Below are positions 6,094 to 8,762 of a DNA stretch of 8,762 nucleotides, piece by piece (position 1 is the first letter of the stretch; every line of letters begins with the position of its first letter). Source of the stretch: Candidatus Kapaibacterium sp. GTDB lineage: Bacteria > Bacteroidota > Ignavibacteria > Kapaibacteriales > Kapaibacteriaceae. The position numbers and the translations under genes were made by a program. Location: the NCBI GenBank assembly GCA_030830285.1, contig JAURNF010000167.1, forward strand, positions 1-8,762, written 5' to 3'. The notes under the pieces are model-generated. The model had not been told where the DNA came from, searched no databases, and saw nothing but the letters and a program-made list of their open reading frames with translations.

Positions 6094-6384
6094 TTACGAC
6101 AGGGGCTGCGACCAGGCGCGATCCAGGTATTCCGTCATCTTCGTGAGCTCGTCCGTCACCAATTCGAGATCATTCGCGCGTTGTTCCTGCACATCGAGGT
6201 ATTTCTCCGCGATATTCAGAGCTGCGAGGATCGTGAGTGTCGGTGTTGATTGCTCCCGAAGTGTTTGCTGTAGATGTTGAACCTGGAGATTGACTTCGCG
6301 TACTGACTTTTTGATCTTCTCTTCATCGTTACCGCGAAGAGTAAGGTCTTTTCCACCAATCGTGACTCGTATCGCTTTCGACAT
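6094..6384 (-). CDS. zapA: Cell division protein ZapA
   Basis: ZapA bundles FtsZ filaments and steadies the division ring at midcell. The 96-residue product has the family layout: an N-terminal beta-rich part (SKAIRVTIGGKDLTLRGNDEE, about 2-22) resembling the 'V.I.G..Y.L.g...e' opening, then a helix (KIKKSVREVNLQVQHLQQTL), and a second long helix with ILAALNIAEKYLDVQEQ at about 52-68, which is the typical 'AALNIADEL' region. The last 30 residues are coiled-coil-like and mediate dimers. The ATG at 6382-6384 has no evident Shine-Dalgarno sequence. It follows the coiled-coil gene by 36 bases and precedes the candidate RNA and rny, so it probably belongs to the pheT transcript. Confidence 0.92.
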   Translation of the reverse strand: MSKAIRVTIGGKDLTLRGNDEEKIKKSVREVNLQVQHLQQTLREQSTPTLTILAALNIAEKYLDVQEQRANDLELVTDELTKMTEYLDRAWSQPLS

Positions 6385-6420
6385 GGGTGTCGGTTGTTGA
6401 TTCGTTGTCGAAGCGTGAAT

Positions 6421-7140
6421 TTATGAAATACCGAGCAATTCTGACACGCGATCTGCTACGGTGTCGAGTCGACGTGCCAACTCTGTAAGTTCTTCCTCGG
6501 TCACGAGTTGCCGTGCAGCGGCAGCGCCAAAGAGTGCCATCTGGTGCTCGGTCTCGGGATCTTCTAAATGGCGGAGTCCAGCAGCGCGGTAGCGCTCGAT
6601 AACTGCCATGGCCTGATCAAGCTGTTGGCGCAGGTCGAGAACCTCATCCTGAAGGGCTGTGAGCTCTTCGCTCGACGATTCGGTAATGGTTGCTGCACGC
6701 TCGAGTTCAAGGAGTCGGTGCTCGAGGGCCTCCCGTTCCAGTCCATGCGCCTCTTGGTGGGCACGTGCTTGTTCGAGGTTCTCGGTGAGTTCACGGATCG
6801 TCGCCTGGAGGTCCTCGATCTGCGAGGTATCCACGGTGACGATGGTCGGTGCGGTATCAATACGGGTCAGCTGCTCGACACGGTCGCGCTCAAGCTCTTC
6901 AATACGCACAAGGAGTTGGTCGACGCGCAGCAGCAGTTCCTCTTCAGCGGCCTTGCGCACGGCAAGGTTCGACTGAAGCATGGTATTCTCTTGGCGAAGC
7001 GTAACGATTACCTCGGCGCTCTTCCGCACAGCTGTCCAAAAGTGCTCAATCGCACTCTTAAGGTCGGGTGCCGACACTGCCTCGGGCTCGACAAAGAGTG
7101 AAGCGTCGTGATCCTGATCGGGTTGCTCTTGTGGTATCAT
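6421..7140 (-). CDS. Coiled-coil protein of the pheT-zapA cluster, possible division factor
   Basis: I do not recognise a named family with certainty. The 239-residue product is soluble with no membrane helix. Residues 1-25 are acidic and probably disordered; 26-60 carry a distinctive stretch, SAIEHFWTAVRKSAEVIVTLRQEN, with one Trp; then coiled coil runs at about 46-95 and 107-185, split by a Thr/Val/Pro-rich linker (95-106, DTAPTIVTVDTS). The C-terminus (about 213-239) is another amphipathic helix ending SELLGIS. I chose the ATG at 7138-7140, seven bases after the pheT stop; starts at 7179 or 7173 would overlap pheT by more than 20 bases. Related clusters in Bacteroidota/Chlorobi carry a coiled-coil gene at this spot, so a ZapB-like partner of ZapA is plausible, but this is only inferred from position and coiled coils. 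Confidence 0.8.
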   Translation of the reverse strand: MIPQEQPDQDHDASLFVEPEAVSAPDLKSAIEHFWTAVRKSAEVIVTLRQENTMLQSNLAVRKAAEEELLLRVDQLLVRIEELERDRVEQLTRIDTAPTIVTVDTSQIEDLQATIRELTENLEQARAHQEAHGLEREALEHRLLELERAATITESSSEELTALQDEVLDLRQQLDQAMAVIERYRAAGLRHLEDPETEHQMALFGAAAARQLVTEEELTELARRLDTVADRVSELLGIS

Positions 7141-7147
7141 ACAGTGC

Positions 7148-8762
7148 TCACGCGACTGATGCGCCACGAACATGGGCACCGAGTGCCTTGGTCGTTGCGT
7201 CGATGATAGAAGTTATTGCTGTGTCGACGTCACCGTCAACCAGCGTTCGCTCGTCCGACCGAAATGTCATTTCAATACCGATGCTCTTTACTCCTTCTCC
7301 CATCGCTACATCTCGGTACACGTCGAAAATGCCTACGGAACGAAGCAGCGGAAGATTGAGCTCCCGTACAACGTCAAGTATACGACCTGCCGTAATCTCT
7401 TCCTTGACCACGAGCGCAAGATCACGTCGCACCGTTGGGAATTGTCCAACCGGCGAAAACGTGCGCTGTTGTGGTGCGATCGCTCGCAGGTCAATCACCG
7501 CAGCGTACGCTGCGCGCTCAACCTCCGACCGTTTGGCAAGTGCACTATCAACCTCGCCCGCAACACCTACAATCACCGATCCAACGCAGATCTCCACGAC
7601 GTTCGCAGAGAACCCAGCAATGGCCGACTCCACAGGACGTGTGGTGGTCATGGGAAGGATGCTCGCAACATCACCGAGCAGATCAAACAAGTCCATTGAT
7701 CGAGATGGTGCACTCCAATGATGTTCTACCGATCCTGCGCAGCAAAGTGTGAGAACTTCGCGTTGATGCACACCAAGCTCAGTTGCCTCGTCGCGTTGGA
7801 ATGCAGAGCCAACTTCAAACACGCGCACTGTGGACTGTCCGTGACGCAGGTTGCGTGATACCACGCGCAGCAGCGACGGCAGTAGTGATGTACGAAGCGT
7901 TGAGAACTCCTTACCGAGTGCGTTCTTGAGCGCAACGTGCTGTGATCCACCCGCAGACGCGTGGTCATCGGGTCCGGTAAGCACGTTCGTAATGCAATCA
8001 TAGTAGCCACGTCCAACAAGCATCGTGCGAACACGATCGCGGAGTGAGCGGCCGTGCTCGCCCCCTGCACGAAGGTGTGCTGGGAGCGTATTGCCCGACA
8101 GCGACAGATGTGCTGATGTGGACGATGGGATCGCGTCGATGCCATACAGACGCATGACTTCTTCTGCGAGATCGGCTTCGATCTGCAGATCCGCACGCCA
8201 TGATGGTGGCGTTGCCGTGTTGTTGGTACACACGCATCCAACGGATGTGAGCATCAGATCGATGCGATCGTTTGATTCCGTGATGCCAATCAGCGAGCGA
8301 ATGCGATCGTGCGAGTATGCAATTGGCTGTGATGGTATTCGTGGTGCGCCAACTTCGATGCGTGTACCTGCGGTGCCACCCGCGAGTTCGCACAGGAGTG
8401 CAACGGCACGATCAGCCGCACGAGCAACGCCCGGGGGATCGATGCCACGCTCGAAGCGATACGATGCATCAGTTGACAAACCATGTGCCTTGGCCGTGCG
8501 ACGAACTGACGTTGGTGCAAAGAATGCCGATTCAATTACAACAGTTGTTGTTGCATCATCAACTTCAGAGTTCTCACCGCCCATGACGCCAGCGATAGCT
8601 ACCGGACGGTTGGCATCGCAGATCATCAGCATATCGGATGTGAGCGTGAGATCCTTGCCATCGAGTGTGCGGAATTGTTGTTCGTGTGCATGCGCGCGAC
8701 GAACGACAATGGTGTTACCCTCGAGCTTCGACGCATCGAATGCGTGAAGGGGCTGACCAAGC
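7148..8762 (-). CDS. pheT: Phenylalanine-tRNA ligase beta subunit, C-terminal part
   Basis: About 537 residues of the usual 780-820 are present; the N-terminus lies beyond the right edge, with the reading frame open to the last base. PheT pairs with PheS to charge tRNA-Phe; this subunit holds the editing site and tRNA-binding domains. The fragment begins with GQPLHAFD, the conserved B3/4 motif, followed by AIAGVMGGENSEV and FFAPTSVRRTAKAHGLSTDASYRFERGID. The B5 region includes PSWRADLQIEADLAEEVMRLYG. The catalytic-like part contains VFEVGSAFQ and DLFDLLGDV. The C-terminal anticodon-binding (FDX-ACB) domain shows FPTVRRDLALVV, LLRSVGIFDVYR and KSIGIEMTFRSDERTLVDGDV. The ATG at 8632 is internal, since these motifs continue upstream in frame. 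It leads the minus-strand cluster. Confidence 0.97.
   Translation of the reverse strand, partial: LGQPLHAFDASKLEGNTIVVRRAHAHEQQFRTLDGKDLTLTSDMLMICDANRPVAIAGVMGGENSEVDDATTTVVIESAFFAPTSVRRTAKAHGLSTDASYRFERGIDPPGVARAADRAVALLCELAGGTAGTRIEVGAPRIPSQPIAYSHDRIRSLIGITESNDRIDLMLTSVGCVCTNNTATPPSWRADLQIEADLAEEVMRLYGIDAIPSSTSAHLSLSGNTLPAHLRAGGEHGRSLRDRVRTMLVGRGYYDCITNVLTGPDDHASAGGSQHVALKNALGKEFSTLRTSLLPSLLRVVSRNLRHGQSTVRVFEVGSAFQRDEATELGVHQREVLTLCCAGSVEHHWSAPSRSMDLFDLLGDVASILPMTTTRPVESAIAGFSANVVEICVGSVIVGVAGEVDSALAKRSEVERAAYAAVIDLRAIAPQQRTFSPVGQFPTVRRDLALVVKEEITAGRILDVVRELNLPLLRSVGIFDVYRDVAMGEGVKSIGIEMTFRSDERTLVDGDVDTAITSIIDATTKALGAHVRGASVA

Noticed and set aside
7148..8632. pheT starting at the ATG at 8632
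   Set aside because: The frame stays open to the window edge and encodes the conserved GQPLHAFD motif upstream of this ATG, so it is an internal methionine of a partial gene.
8025..8747. 240-codon plus-strand frame opposite pheT
   Set aside because: Antisense to conserved pheT domains, Ser/Arg-rich, and without a ribosome-binding site or family likeness.

Overview
The window looks like an ordinary chromosomal segment of a moderately GC-rich bacterium from the Bacteroidota/Chlorobi side of the tree. The pointers are uppS directly followed by a bamA-type gene, the order pheT - coiled-coil gene - zapA - rny, a 31-residue very basic AURKAIP1/COX24-type ribosomal peptide of the kind common in Bacteroidota, and one exact TAnnTTTG promoter element upstream of uppS. 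Several genes nevertheless have clear Shine-Dalgarno sequences, which argues against a typical Bacteroidia member. An early-branching lineage (Ignavibacteria, Kapabacteria or similar) would fit, but this is inference from gene order and not a phylogeny.

Layout. Left block, minus strand (1-1099): uppS (undecaprenyl diphosphate synthase, GTG start) overlaps by 14 bases the start of a BamA/Omp85-type outer-membrane assembly gene that runs off the left edge. A divergent 177-base promoter region (1100-1276) follows. Middle block, plus strand (1277-4110): an HU/IHF-type DNA-binding protein (TTG start), a membrane-anchored TPR protein overlapping it by ATGA, the 31-residue ribosomal peptide and a UUCG hairpin terminator. 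Then come a ten-helix EamA/DMT transporter and a 262-residue acidic protein whose second half resembles SUKH-type immunity proteins. A 13-bp perfect hairpin separates this block from the converging right block.

Right block, minus strand (8762-4156): pheT (3' two-thirds only), a 239-residue coiled-coil protein, zapA, a 369-base region without a credible gene, and rny (RNase Y). The gene-free region holds a 185-base segment closed by a perfect 10-bp terminal stem. Its size, rod-like fold and position directly after zapA suggest a structured RNA, possibly 6S RNA.

Together the genes serve translation (pheT, ribosomal peptide), cell division (zapA and probably the coiled-coil protein), RNA turnover (rny), nucleoid structure (HU) and envelope building (uppS, bamA). 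I see no mobile element, CRISPR array, tRNA or rRNA. The best candidates for something under-described are the RNA between zapA and rny, the SUKH-like protein with no visible toxin partner, and the conserved-looking coiled-coil gene between pheT and zapA.
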